Shown here one piece after another: positions 11,934-22,575 of a stretch of 64,000 nucleotides of DNA. The stretch covers positions 7,355,988-7,419,987 of the forward strand of contig CM032794.1 in assembly GCA_019155185.1 (NCBI GenBank), read 5' to 3'. The DNA comes from Beaufortia kweichowensis (Eukaryota; Chordata; Actinopteri; Cypriniformes; Gastromyzontidae). Position numbers and translations under genes: made by a program. Every line of letters starts with the position of its first letter. Positions within the stretch are counted from its first letter, which is position 1. The notes beneath the pieces were generated by a model, which did not search any database, was not told the DNA's origin, and was given only the letters and a program-made list of their open reading frames with translations.

Positions 11934-12900
11934 CTCCTGCAAACACTTGAGATGCACTGGAGTGATGACAATGTAAAAACAAGCAGAGGGTTAAAAAGGA
12001 TCTATGTGACTTTGTCAAGGCCTCAACAGACAAGTGAAGTGGGACTGCGGCTCTTGGTTGCCTTGGTGACGGATGCTTTTTCAAGCAAATCAGCCAATGA
12101 AAGGCGCACTGGTCGTCACACAAAAGGCCATGTGACACTCTGGAAAGGAGACATGTAGTCATTAACGACGAGGTAGAAGACAGCAATATTATTTTTTCTT
12201 TATACTCTTTTAGGCCAGGTTTGATGGTACTGCGTTGACCTAAATAGTGCACACGTTTGAAATGTATTTAAGGTTAAATAGGGCTTGCAATTGTGTACCT
12301 TGCTGTTACAAAGATGAAAGATCGACACCTAGTGGACATTTAGTAGAATTCCTTCAATGGGCCATGGGAATTGAAATTCTGAGGGAGTTTTCGCATAATA
12401 AATCACTTAAGTGACTCGACTGTTGTAATTACGATAATATAGGAAGAAATCCCCATTCTGGATAGAAACGGTAGTGACACTTTATTTCCCGTTTATCAAA
12501 TGTTTTTACTCCGATTAGATTTTTGGTTTCCACAGAGAACTAATTCTCGAGAGATTCAGGTTAAAAATAGGTTTTTATATAGTCAGTATAAATTTCGTTT
12601 ATAAACACAGCTTATATAGCAATTTATATTCAAATATGCAGTTTAAAAAGCATTGGTGATGAAAATTATATATAATATAATTATAATATACACTAATAAA
12701 ACCATGGTTAATTTTAACCTGTCGGTCCCATAAGTTAAGGACCGAGAGACAAAAAGAAAGAAAGAGCTGAAGCACAAGACATCCACCCACAGTGTAATGC
12801 ATGTGAAGGCTATGTGTAGTCTGCGTGTGAGGTTGTGTATGTATTGAGACACACAGAGTTTGGGCGTGTGCTGTGCTCTCTTCTTCCCCCTCTGCGCCCT
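11934..12900. promoter_or_regulatory. Putative divergent promoter region between rassf7 and hras
   Basis: A strong minus-strand donor at 11933 suggests a non-coding rassf7 first exon just above it (11934 to about 12.1-12.2 kb), while the hras first exon lies at about 12.9-13.14 kb on the plus strand. The interval holds a CCAAT-type box (CAGCCAATGAAAG near 12091-12103), an imperfect RFX/X-box-like GTTGCCTTGGTGAC near 12057-12070, and a CTCF-like ACACCTAGTGGACA near 12327. No TATA box is evident. Start sites are inferred, not seen. Confidence 0.4.
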
Positions 12901-12912
12901 CTTCTTCCCCCT
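12878..12912. repeat. Pyrimidine-rich direct repeat in the hras promoter
   Basis: CTCTTCTTCCCCCT occurs at 12878-12891 and 12899-12912, 21 bp apart. The complementary strand carries G-runs. It is immediately followed by an (AC)n tract. Confidence 0.7.
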
Positions 12913-12913
12913 G

Positions 12914-12932
12914 AACACACACACACACACAC
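12914..12932. repeat. (AC)n microsatellite
   Basis: About nine AC units lie directly after the pyrimidine-rich direct repeat and upstream of, or at the start of, the hras 5' UTR exon. Confidence 0.85.
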
Positions 12933-13141
12933 GCCGTTCGACGCACACCGGCAGCTCGTTGTTCGGTGTTTGTGTTGAACGCATCAGCTTCAGTGAAAGT
13001 GTGTCGCACTGGAAGAAGAAAAACACCCGCCGTCTCGTTTCTAGCAGCGCTGTGAGTGAAGCAGCGGGAAGGATGTCGACATATTATTGACTTGCGTTCT
13101 GCGTCCTGTCGTCGAGACGAGCGAACAGCGCCTTGTGTTTT
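12930..13141 (+). other. hras: hras non-coding first exon (5' UTR), approximate start
   Basis: A CpG-rich stretch ends in a consensus donor, TTTT|GTAAGT, at 13141/13142. The hras ATG exon starts at a pyrimidine-rich acceptor ending at 14752, so a spliced 5' UTR is required and this is the obvious partner. The transcription start is not defined. CpG richness continues past 13300, suggesting an unmethylated promoter island. Confidence 0.6.
13073..13090 (+). other. Short upstream ORF in hras 5' UTR
   Basis: ATG at 13073 in the context GGAAGGATGT starts a five-codon frame, MSTYY, then TGA at 13088-13090, ending about 50 nt before the splice donor. The -3 base is A, so the context is reasonable. 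It could reduce or tune hras translation. Whether it lies in the mature mRNA depends on the true start site. Confidence 0.45.
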
Positions 13142-14752
13142 GTAAGTAAATCAGTCGTCGTGTATGTGCCGAGTGTCTTGCAGGAATAACAACAACAACT
13201 AAACGCAAAACGAACATTTTGTTGCTCGTGGTACCAAGACATAAATCGCCTACCCGGCATCTCGAAACTACTACAGTGCAACATGGAAAACGAAACAAAT
13301 GCGTCAAATCACTGCGCGCGCGCCTGAAATCCATTCATCTGATGTAGTTTGTTTATTGTAGCAACCTGAAAAAAGTATCACACACCCATGTGTACATACA
13401 GACACACAGCGGTTTGCCGCACAGTTTTAATGCACAATGCAGAAAGGATCGGTTCATTTAAACCAACTTAAGGGCTTTCAGCAACATTAGACTAGTTTTA
13501 CTCAAATGGGTTTTGGGACGTTTTCGAAACCCATTTGTGTCTTATATTTTGTGATCGTTGTATTGTAATGGTAACAGTGAACAGCACACCTAGATGACCA
13601 CGTTGTTTACATCCCTCTGTCTGAAAAATCAATAATGAAATGTGGTGATGTCATTGTTATCCAGCGATAATGGGACAAATGAAAGTTGTTTTCTTGTCTA
13701 TATGGAGAGAGAAAGAGGGAGAGAAGAATGAAACTGTATTCTTTATAACCTTTTAACATGGTCAGTAGGTTTTAAAAATGTACTTTTAGAGATGATAAAA
13801 GTCTTTTAAAAGGTGACACTCAACCACATGCAATGTGTCCTGGTGTCAGAAATGAAAGTTAGTTTTGTGTGGGGAAAACTTACTTGAGATGTGTTCAGTT
13901 ACAATTTAAAGACTTGGGCAGCTGTTGAGTCATATATGCACAAAGTTTTATTGTAGACAAAACTAGGTAGTAATACAGCTGAAATTTTAGCTTTGCAATA
14001 TATATAATTCGATTTTCTCAGGTAGAGGTTTATAACAGGCAGAGCAGCTAAAAATAGATCTTCAAATGGAATATTTGATCCACCATCCAGTGAGCACATC
14101 TAAATCTAATGGATTGACTGATACGCTATAGCAGAGTGCAAAGTTTTCAACAACTATAATTCATTTTGATCCTGTAATTGCAAGCAATAGCAGAGTTGTT
14201 TCTTGAAGTTTGGTCTGAGTATATAACTCTGAAGTCTACAATCAATGATAATCCAGAAATTGAAATTTGTATATTTTCTTCTGTATACAATTTGTATTTT
14301 ATTGAATAGGCAGATTTTTAGATGTGTGCAAAGAATCGGATCACAGAAGTTGTAAACTAAATAGATACTTCCGGCATCAACTTCAGATTATATCAAGATT
14401 ATATGTAACACAAGTATATGATTGTCAGGTTTTGACAGAGAAAGTCTTCACAAAGTATAGACAAGTTTTACCTGACAGCCTAAAATGGCTTATCTATCAG
14501 ACATTTTTATGTCTTGAATACTGCAGGTAAAGTTGCTTCAATCCAGGAAGCATCAGCTGTTTACTTTCAGTAGACATTGACTGACATTCTTTTATAAAAG
14601 TTTTACTTTGTGATACAGTGGAACAGTTTTTTTTAGTTCCGTTTCCTTGTCTGTTTGCAGACTATTTAGGTGTGTAAGACTTGTAATGATTCTTTCATAA
14701 TTTCCCATAATTTTTTTTACCTATTTCCTTGTTCCCTCTTGCTTTCTTTCAG
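13142..14752 (+). other. hras: hras 5' UTR intron
   Basis: Runs from the GTAAGT donor at 13142 to the CTTTCTTTCAG acceptor ending at 14752. Its first part is CpG-rich (GCGCGCGCC near 13316) and the rest is AT-rich. The open frames inside have no recognisable domains. Confidence 0.6.
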
Positions 14753-14773
14753 CCTCTGACTCCAGCAGTGGCA

Positions 14774-15873
14774 ATGACGGAATATAAGTTAGTGGTGGTA
14801 GGAGCAGGTGGTGTGGGCAAGAGTGCTCTGACCATCCAGCTCATTCAGAATCACTTTGTTGATGAATACGACCCAACTATCGAGGTAAGCCAAAACTCAG
14901 CAAAGTTTCTTGGTGATGTATCCATTGCACCTTTGTCTTAGATTAAATAGTGTAAAAGACCTTAGAGTGGTATATACTTCTCTGGAACTTCCAACTTCTA
15001 CTTTTGATTGAGTATACTGCAATTTGATTTGATTATATTCCCTCCGCTTTGGTTGAATAGTCTATATTCATCAATATGATATGTTTTACTGTATATTTCT
15101 GTGTCCATTGAGCAGGAAGAGCATGGCAATATTCCACCAAACATCTTACATTGAATACAACTTAGCATGCTGTTGTTTCTTGCAGGACTCATACAGGAAG
15201 CAGGTGGTGATTGATGGAGAAACATGTCTGTTGGATATCCTGGATACTGCGGGTCAGGAAGAGTACAGTGCAATGAGAGACCAATACATGAGGACTGGAG
15301 AGGGTTTTCTGTGTGTCTTTGCCATAAACAATACAAAGTCTTTTGAAGACATTCATCAATACAGGTTAAATGATAGGAATTAAAGGATAAGAATATTTAT
15401 ATGTTTCTTATTTGTGACCGCTATAAATGTTAATTTGTTTGCAATGTTTACTAAAGGGAACAGATTAAGAGGGTCAAAGACTCAGATGACGTGCCTATGG
15501 TGCTTGTGGGTAATAAATGTGACTTACCAGCCCGTACTGTGGACACAAGGCAAGCCCAGGAACTTGCCCGTAGCTATGGTATACCATACATTGAAACCTC
15601 AGCAAAAACAAGACAGGTTAGTTTTTAAATCTATTAAAACTGTTGATCAAGTATCAATTTCATCACATACAATGGGGGAATGTTTAGAAACCATTTTAAA
15701 GAGGCATATTATCAGAAGAAAAGCCCTAATGATTGGTGTTTTATTTTTATTAGGGAGTGGAAGATGCCTTTTACACACTTGTCCGTGAAATTAGACAGCA
15801 CAAGCTGAGGAAACTAAACCCTCCAGATGACAATGGCCAAGACTGCATGAATTGCCGCTGCGTAGTGTCATGA
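14774..15873 (+). CDS. hras: HRas GTPase
   Basis: Coding exons 14774-14884, 15186-15364, 15457-15616 and 15754-15873, all GT-AG, phase-consistent, 189 aa as in vertebrate Ras proteins. Motifs: P-loop GAGGVGKS (residues 10-17), effector region YDPTIE, switch-II DTAGQEEYSAM with Gln61, base-binding NKCD and ETSAK. Residues 12, 13 and 61 are the usual Gly, Gly and Gln. The hypervariable tail ends CMNCRCVVS: the CAAX box CVVS gives farnesylation at Cys186, with palmitoylatable Cys181 and Cys184. That pattern and IRQHKLRKLNPP identify HRAS rather than KRAS or NRAS. The role is GTP-dependent signalling from receptor kinases to RAF/MAPK and PI3K at the plasma membrane and Golgi. The tail (DDNGQDCMN) and PARTVDTRQAQE differ slightly from mammalian HRAS. 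The exon 2 donor (CAG|GTTAAA) is weak. Whether this is the a or b fish copy cannot be decided. Confidence 0.97.
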
Positions 15874-18115
15874 TCTGGTAAATATCTTTGTAAGCCACTT
15901 GACATTTTATTATCATTTCAACCATGCATCCAAGTACGTGAGCCGCAACATCTTAAACATACATATATAAATACATCACAGGGAAGTAATGGATAAAGTC
16001 GTTGTGTGCAGCCATTCGTGTGTTCGGTCATGGCATAATCCTTTACATTTTTCCTATTCTCTTTGCAGTGTATGTGCGTCACATGGCTTTTAGAGCAGTG
16101 CAGCCTGCCAGACCACAAACGCTGTAACACCTTCACCGACGCTGGACGTTAGAGCAGACTGTTTATAAGGGCAACCCTTATTCTAGCACCCCTGCTGTCT
16201 TCTTAGGAACGTCCCTGTCTCTCTCCTCTACAGAGGATGAAAGAAGTTGTACCTCAGTTTAATGGTCTCAACACTGGACTTTCTACGACTGGATGAAAGC
16301 TGCCACACTTAAAAATATATTTAGATTAAACCTACTATCTACTCTTAACTGGAAGTAATAACTCAATGAATAACCTCATGTATTGCTTTGTCAGCTGTGG
16401 ATGTTAGAAAACACTTACAATTAGCCGATGGAGAAGCATATTACTGCATCAGTTAGCTTTGTGTATGTCAGAGTGTGAGAACTTAAGGATGATGTTTGTA
16501 TTGCCATTATTGGTAATACAATAATTATTGCTATTATTGGTGTTCTCTTGCAAAGAGGACATTAATATGCAGCGTGTTTATTACAGGTTATGGTGCAATA
16601 GATTGTGATGTTGATTACAAGGTACATCTATGATACATTAAGTCAGTTTGCACATGGTATAGGACACTATGAATCTACTGGTATTCTTTTCTAGCCATTT
16701 TTTTTTATTGGCCCTCAGTTTCTTTTAATTGTGGCTTAAATATCCAGATATTATGCTTTTAAATTACTGCATAAGGCTAAAAAACAGTTTTATTGGTCTG
16801 ATTATAGAATAATCATACATGTTGGAAACCTGCAAAACATTTCTTGATATTCTTACCCAGTGATGTGATGTTGGAGGGCATAAGCCTTTTAGACATAACA
16901 TTTGTAATACTATATTGTATTATATTCAAATTGCATTTGTGTCTCTTTGCCTTTTTTCTGTCAGTCTTAAGTATTGCAAGTACATTTCTGTTATGAGGAC
17001 AACTTAAAATTGTGGAATTCAAATGATGAAAAATTATCCTTGTTTTAATGGTCTATACCAGGGCTAGTCAACTGGCGGCCCGCGGGCCAAATGCGGCCCT
17101 CCAGTCATTTTCCTTAAAATTTTAAACTGCAAAGCCACTTTAACAACTGTGCTCGAAAGTGTTTATTCTCAGCCAATCAGACTGTTTAAACTGTTTGTTT
17201 AAAGTTATAATAAAGGGTAAAAGGGTATGATAAACTTTTGGTTAAAATTTGGCTCGTGTCAAACTTATACTTTTATAATCTGGCCCTCAAAGTAAAGTAG
17301 TTGAAGACCCCTGCTCTATACCCTGATACCTCTGTCAGGCACCACATTTCCTGTGTAAAATTATATTTTATCTGTTAATATTGACTGCAACAAATGGCTT
17401 TGTAATTTGATTGAGGAACAGGCCAAATCTAAACAGAGATCTTCTAATTAATTAACATGAACCAGATGAACTTGTAAGGTGTTGAAACAGCTATGAGTGT
17501 CTTCACTATATGGCTAAATGATATTTCTTGATGTAGACTGTGGACTGCATATTTTCAGACAGTCTATTGATTGTTCTCGAGGACATACTGTACATGGGTG
17601 GATATGATTCTCCCTTTAAATCAGGAGGAGTCAGGAGCCATGGATATGACCTCCAAAGGTTTCTGTCATAATACTGTGTGTGTCCAGACCTTAGATTTTC
17701 TATATCATTTCTATGTGATGTCACAGACATAAGGTGTGATTGATGCCACGTGATACATGTTTTACATTAATTTTGTTGATAGCCATTTCGGTTTTGAGAT
17801 ACGATAATCAAGAAACATGTCTACCCCAACTGCTGCTTAATAATTTTTATGATGTTTTTCTTGTGTTACTGTTCTCACAGAGAAATTCCTGTGAATAATT
17901 AAAAAGCTGTGTTGAATGTGGTATGAAACAATCATGTTGCTCAGTACAGCAATATTAATTTTGTAGTACTTGTTTTTACTTCATGTCCATGGCACGCAAA
18001 AAAACAGAGAATTTCGTCAGAATTAAAAATACATCATTATGGAGCTGTGCCTACCATTATGTCTTGTTTAAGAATAATCTGTTGCATGTCGAATAAACTG
18101 AGTTTTGCTTTTAAT
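15874..18115 (+). other. hras: hras 3' UTR with an intron
   Basis: Four bases after the stop is a donor, TCTG|GTAAAT (15878), matched by a good acceptor, CTCTTTGCAG, ending at 16068. The last exon is therefore wholly non-coding, an arrangement I recall for mammalian HRAS. An AATAAA at 18092-18097 is the likely poly(A) signal, giving an approximately 2-kb terminal exon that includes a hAT-type MITE at 17059-17313. A 3' UTR intron with the stop so close to the junction should not trigger nonsense-mediated decay. Confidence 0.65.
17059..17313. mobile_element. hAT-type MITE inside the hras 3' UTR
   Basis: A 255-bp element with inverted ends: the left end begins CAGGGCTAGTCAACT and the right end finishes AGTTGAAGACCCCTG. 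It is flanked by an 8-bp target duplication with one mismatch (GTCTATAC at 17051-17058, CTCTATAC at 17314-17321). Eight-base duplications and CAGGG ends are hallmarks of hAT transposons. No transposase coding is present. The internal GGCGGCCCGCGGGCC stretch is an unusually GC-rich self-complementary block. Confidence 0.88.
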
Positions 18116-18582
18116 GTAAAACATTTTATGAACATATTTTTACGTAATTTGCATATTTAAACTTAAAACCTAGCCTCTTAAGTCACCAGTTACTATACAA
18201 TAATGTTACATTTACAAAGAAAGAAGTAGACTGGTATCATTAATAATAATAAGGCGTTCACTTCTGCCATGGATCTCCACAATATAAAGGTGTGTTTAAC
18301 CTCACACCAGCTGCGCAGACCGCACGGCTTATGTCATCGAAGTACCGCGATTAGAAAAGATCTCGCGGTACTTCAATCTCATACGCCAATTAGTCTCCGC
18401 AGCGTCACCGTCTTACTATAGCGTCATCAGTCACCTGATCGGAACTTACCTAACGCTTTCCAGCTGTGATTGTTTCCTTTCGAGCGATGGTTTACGCGAA
18501 TAAAACAATAACGAAGTGCCTTAGTTAATAAACAGAGTTCAGTCGTTTTTATTAGGGCGTTATTTCAGAATTGTTTTAAAAC
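18116..18582 (+). promoter_or_regulatory. tsg101: tsg101 promoter and 5' UTR region
   Basis: The gap between the hras poly(A) region and the tsg101 ATG is under 500 bp, so the tsg101 promoter must be compact and sits directly behind hras. It contains a perfect 12-bp inverted repeat (18339-18350 and 18363-18374, GAAGTACCGCGA and complement, 12-bp spacer), several CpGs and no TATA box. The 5' UTR probably covers the last 100 bp or so. The ATG context AAAACATGG has G at +4. Confidence 0.55.
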
Positions 18583-21500
18583 ATGGCGTCTACGAATGAA
18601 GTGTCGCTACGGAAACTGCTGTCAAAGGTATGTTGAGCACTTTTAAACTACCGATAACATAAAAAGTGTATTTGTGACTATTGGTAATCGCGTTTATCTT
18701 TGTACAGCTTTATAAATACAGAGATCTGACCGTACGCGACATAACAAACGTGACGTCTCAGTATAAAGATCTTAAACCTGTGATGGACAACTACGGTAAG
18801 AGTTACTATGTCTCTGAAAACATGTTTACTGAGCTACACGTACAGTAGTGGCATCAAATTGCATACTACGAAATAAAATCATATGTGTTCATTTGAACAG
18901 TAGATAGCATAAGCATATCTTTCTAACAATACATTTAAGAACATTTTACGTTTTAAATTATTTTCAGGTTGTCAAACAATGTGCTAGTACACTTGTGTGT
19001 ACTTGTAAGCTGTGGAAATATTATGTCTAGTACTTCACTTTTTTGTTTTCTTTATTGCAGTGTTCAATGATGGTTCCAACAAAGAGCTACTGAGTCTTGC
19101 AGGAACAGTGCCAGTAAGCTACCGAGGTATAGAGAGCAATGCTTTTAAGTTTCTAGACTCACACAACTGTTTGTCGCACTGTTTAGGCATCCTGACTTGT
19201 TGATATATAGTATAAACCTATCAAATCTCTGATATCGTTTTGTAATAGAGTTGACAACCATGTACACATGAACTACTACAACAGACGTATCAGAAAGTAT
19301 TCACACACGTGAATTTTTATTCAATTATACATTTTTATTTCTTATTTATTTTAGGAAATGTGTATAACATTCCCATCTGTCTTTGGCTCCTTGACACCTA
19401 TCCCTACAATCCCCCCATCTGTTTTGTTAAACCCACAAGTGCCATGATGATAAAAACAGGGAAACATGTTGATGCTAATGGAAAGATTTACCTCCCATAC
19501 CTGCATGAATGGAAACCTGTGAGTATGTTTTAGTTTTATTAATGCCCATCCCTTAATCATATGCCCTAAAGCTTTCTGTTTATTTAATTTTGATGGTCAT
19601 CAACTGGGCTGCATGACTTATTGGAGCGCCTTAAATTAAGCGGATCCTTTAAATATCCGTTTTATTTATTTTCTTCCTCTTTTTTTAGCCCCAATCAGAT
19701 TTGTTTGGACTGATCCAAGTAATGATTGTGGTGTTTGGAGAGGAGCCACCAGTCTTCTCACGGCTGACCACTCAGTGCTCTTTCCCACCATTCCCTGCAG
19801 CAGGTCCACTTAACGGTAAGTGTGAAATAGAAGTGTAGAAATGAGTGTTTGATATATAATTTGCAAAGGAAATTTGTGCTTGAAATAAACAATAATTATA
19901 TAACCATTCATGTTTTTTCAGCTTCTTATATGCCAAACACCCCAGGCTTGCCATTTAGTCAAAGTCATTCTGCCAATCCGGGGTAAGTATTTTCAAGTGT
20001 ACCAGTCACTGTGTAAGTTAATTATCCTTTACAAGTGGTCATTGGGGGGAAAAATGTACATCGTAATTTTTCAGGAAACGTTTTGGCAAAAATAAAAATT
20101 GCTATTCAAAGCAAGTCAGTGAGAAGTTTAAGTTACTGTATAGGTTGAGCATCAATGCACATATAATAATTTCTGTTCAACCATACTCAGAACTAGCTAA
20201 CAATATTATTGCACAAAGTCCAATAAAGATAAAAGAGAGAGAGAGAATAAAATATCACTTTTTAATAACTATAGATTTAAACATAAATCACAGTATTACT
20301 GTATCATGACCCAGATATCAATATAACATTGTTTGAGTAAGTCTCTGCTGATTACTCTTTTTATACTTTTTATAAGCATACTATAGCAATACTGTTGGGA
20401 GGGCAGTTTCTGAAAAAATTTAGATCTGCTCTAGGTCTACATTTTGGCTTCTTAAAATAAATCTAGCTTGTGGTGTGGTTTAGTATGCATTGGGCATTTA
20501 CCATGTATTTTATCCTGTCTCTGTCAGAGGATTTCAGGGCTATCCTTATCCTGCAGCTAGCTCTGGTTATCCCACTACATCAGGTCCTTCTCCTTACACT
20601 CCAGTATCTACTGTCACTACAGTGGGTGAGTAAGCATGTTACGTGTCCAAATGCAGTGAAATCTAAAGAAAGTAGAAAATAACGCATTTATGTCATATTC
20701 GTTGTATTGCTTAAAATTATTACTTAAAGTCAAACCAGGAAACAGTTTTACTTTGACAGTGCTCTCATGGTGAATTAAATTCATCTCTGTGTTTTAGGTC
20801 CCACCCGTGATGCTACCATCGGAGAAGACACAATCCGTGCATCTTTAGTGTCTGCTGTCAGTGACAAGTTGCGCTGGAGGATGAAAGAAGAGATGGATCG
20901 AGCTCAGGCAGAACTCGATGCTCTGAAGAGAACAGAGGAGGATTTAAAGAAGGGACATCAAAAACTGGAGGACATGGTTGCCAAACTAGATCTTGAGATG
21001 GTACTATAGTAAACCTAAATCCTTTTTAGTGTGATTATTTTATACCCTATATTATTCAATACATCAATGTTATATTAAGGCATCTCCTTGAAAACCTTTT
21101 CTGCTTAATTGCAGACTGATGTGGACAAAAACATTGAGCTCCTTAAGCATAAAGATGAGGAACTGACTGCAGCTCTGGAAAAAATGGAGAACCAGGCAGA
21201 GGACAGCGACATTGATGAAGTGATTTCACCCACTGCTCCACTTTATAAACAGATTTTGAACCTGTATGCTGAAGAAAATGCAATAGAAGACACTATCTTC
21301 TATCTGGGCGAAGCATTACACAGAGATGTCATTGACTTGGATGTCTTTCTTAAAGTGAGTCCTGAGCCCTCCACTCTTTCTTCATTTTTTAACCATCATC
21401 TTCTCCAAAAAACAAGCTGGAGAATTAGTTCTATTTTTATCTAATATATTCATATCTATATATCTATATCTATATAATTTTATAAAAACTTTTGTGTGTT

Positions 21501-21601
21501 GTTGTTTGCAGCATGTGAGGCTTCTCTCCAGAAAACAGTTCCAGTTACGAGCCTTAATGCAGAAGGCCCGGAAAATAGCAGGTCTTAGTGACCTGTACTG
21601 A
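18583..21601 (+). CDS. tsg101: TSG101, ESCRT-I subunit
   Basis: Ten coding exons (18583-18627, 18708-18795, 19061-19126, 19355-19518, 19689-19815, 19922-19982, 20528-20625, 20798-21000, 21115-21354, 21512-21601), all GT-AG, phases consistent, 393 aa (human protein about 390). Residues 1 to about 145 are the ubiquitin E2 variant (UEV) domain, which binds ubiquitin and P(T/S)AP late-domain motifs; seen as YKYRDLTVRDI, TYPYNPPICFVKPTSAM and HVDANGKIYLPYLHEW. A Pro/Gly/Tyr-rich linker follows. Residues about 230-315 are coiled coil (RWRMKEEMDRAQAEL on). The C-terminal steadiness box starts at its own PTAP motif (residues 323-326) and ends KARKIAGLSDLY. Role: ESCRT-I sorting of ubiquitinated cargo into multivesicular bodies, abscission and membrane budding. 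Fish may carry a second copy; a or b is not assignable here. Confidence 0.97.
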
Positions 21602-22575
21602 CCCTGCTGCTCAGTACTGTATGACACTAACTCTGCATTTTATTTTTACTAAGGCTTTGGGCTCTTCTTCTACAAACAGTATCCTTAGCCAGGGTGTTTA
21701 TATAGAGTACATGTTAACTGTAACCTTACCAGGACCAAAACCTAAAATCTCTGAAACAGAAAGTTTACATTCATACTATTATTTTTGACAACCAGTGCAA
21801 TGAATATCTTCAATATCTATGTGTTAAAAAAACATATATATTTAATGAAGTGACCTCTATGAAATTTTACCTTACTAAGAGGGAAAATGAAGGATGGAAA
21901 TCAAGCAGGTATATAGACATTTTTGCCCAGGTAAGCAGTTTAGCATAGCCTTATGAAAACAGCAATCGTTGCACTTTTTGTAACTTTGCCTCATATATCT
22001 GTGTGTCTTTTTGGATATAGGGTAATGGGAAAGTAGTTTGGGAATTACTTTCAGTACACTTAACCTGAATGTCAGTCTTAAGTTACAATATTTGATCTTC
22101 AAGAATGTATTCAACTCTCTTACAATCAGCACTTTTTATTTTTTAATATTTTTAGATAAATCAGTCTTCTGTAACCTCTTAGAATGTAACCATATACAGA
22201 ATATGCATTTTTTTTTAATTATAATTTTCAACACTATAACAAAGCTTGTGATTTTTGAAACATGTGTCCAGACATAACTACTCTTATATACAGTTGTTAT
22301 TCAGTTAGTTTACATGAATGTTCTTCGTATTTGTGCAGAGGAAATGTATTAAAATATAAAGTATGAAGGGATCTGTATTGCCATTCTTAGCAAAAATGTA
22401 TACTGTTCAGTTGCTAGTTTGAACTTTAACCATGTTCTAATTATGTATAAACTGTTTGCTTACAATCAAGGGAAACTATAAATTACATCATGTTGTTGTT
22501 CAATTTATCTTAAATGTATGAGGGTATTTTTATGAAGTTCATATTTGAAATAAAATGCTTTGAAATGAACTTTGT
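21602..22575 (+). other. tsg101: tsg101 3' UTR and poly(A) signal
   Basis: The AT-rich region after the stop ends with AATAAA at 22549-22554 (context TGAAATAAAATGC). This gives a 3' UTR of just under 1 kb. No repeat recognised inside. Confidence 0.65.

Noticed and set aside
1..13000. miR-210 hairpin, which lies near RASSF7 and HRAS in human
   Set aside because: I looked for the mature sequence and its complement by eye and did not find it; a proper hairpin search would be decisive.
14774..15873. KRAS or NRAS as the identity of the Ras gene
   Set aside because: The tail CMNCRCVVS with two palmitoylation cysteines, IRQHKLRKLNPP and the neighbouring rassf7 fit HRAS; KRAS would have a lysine-rich tail or a different exon 4.
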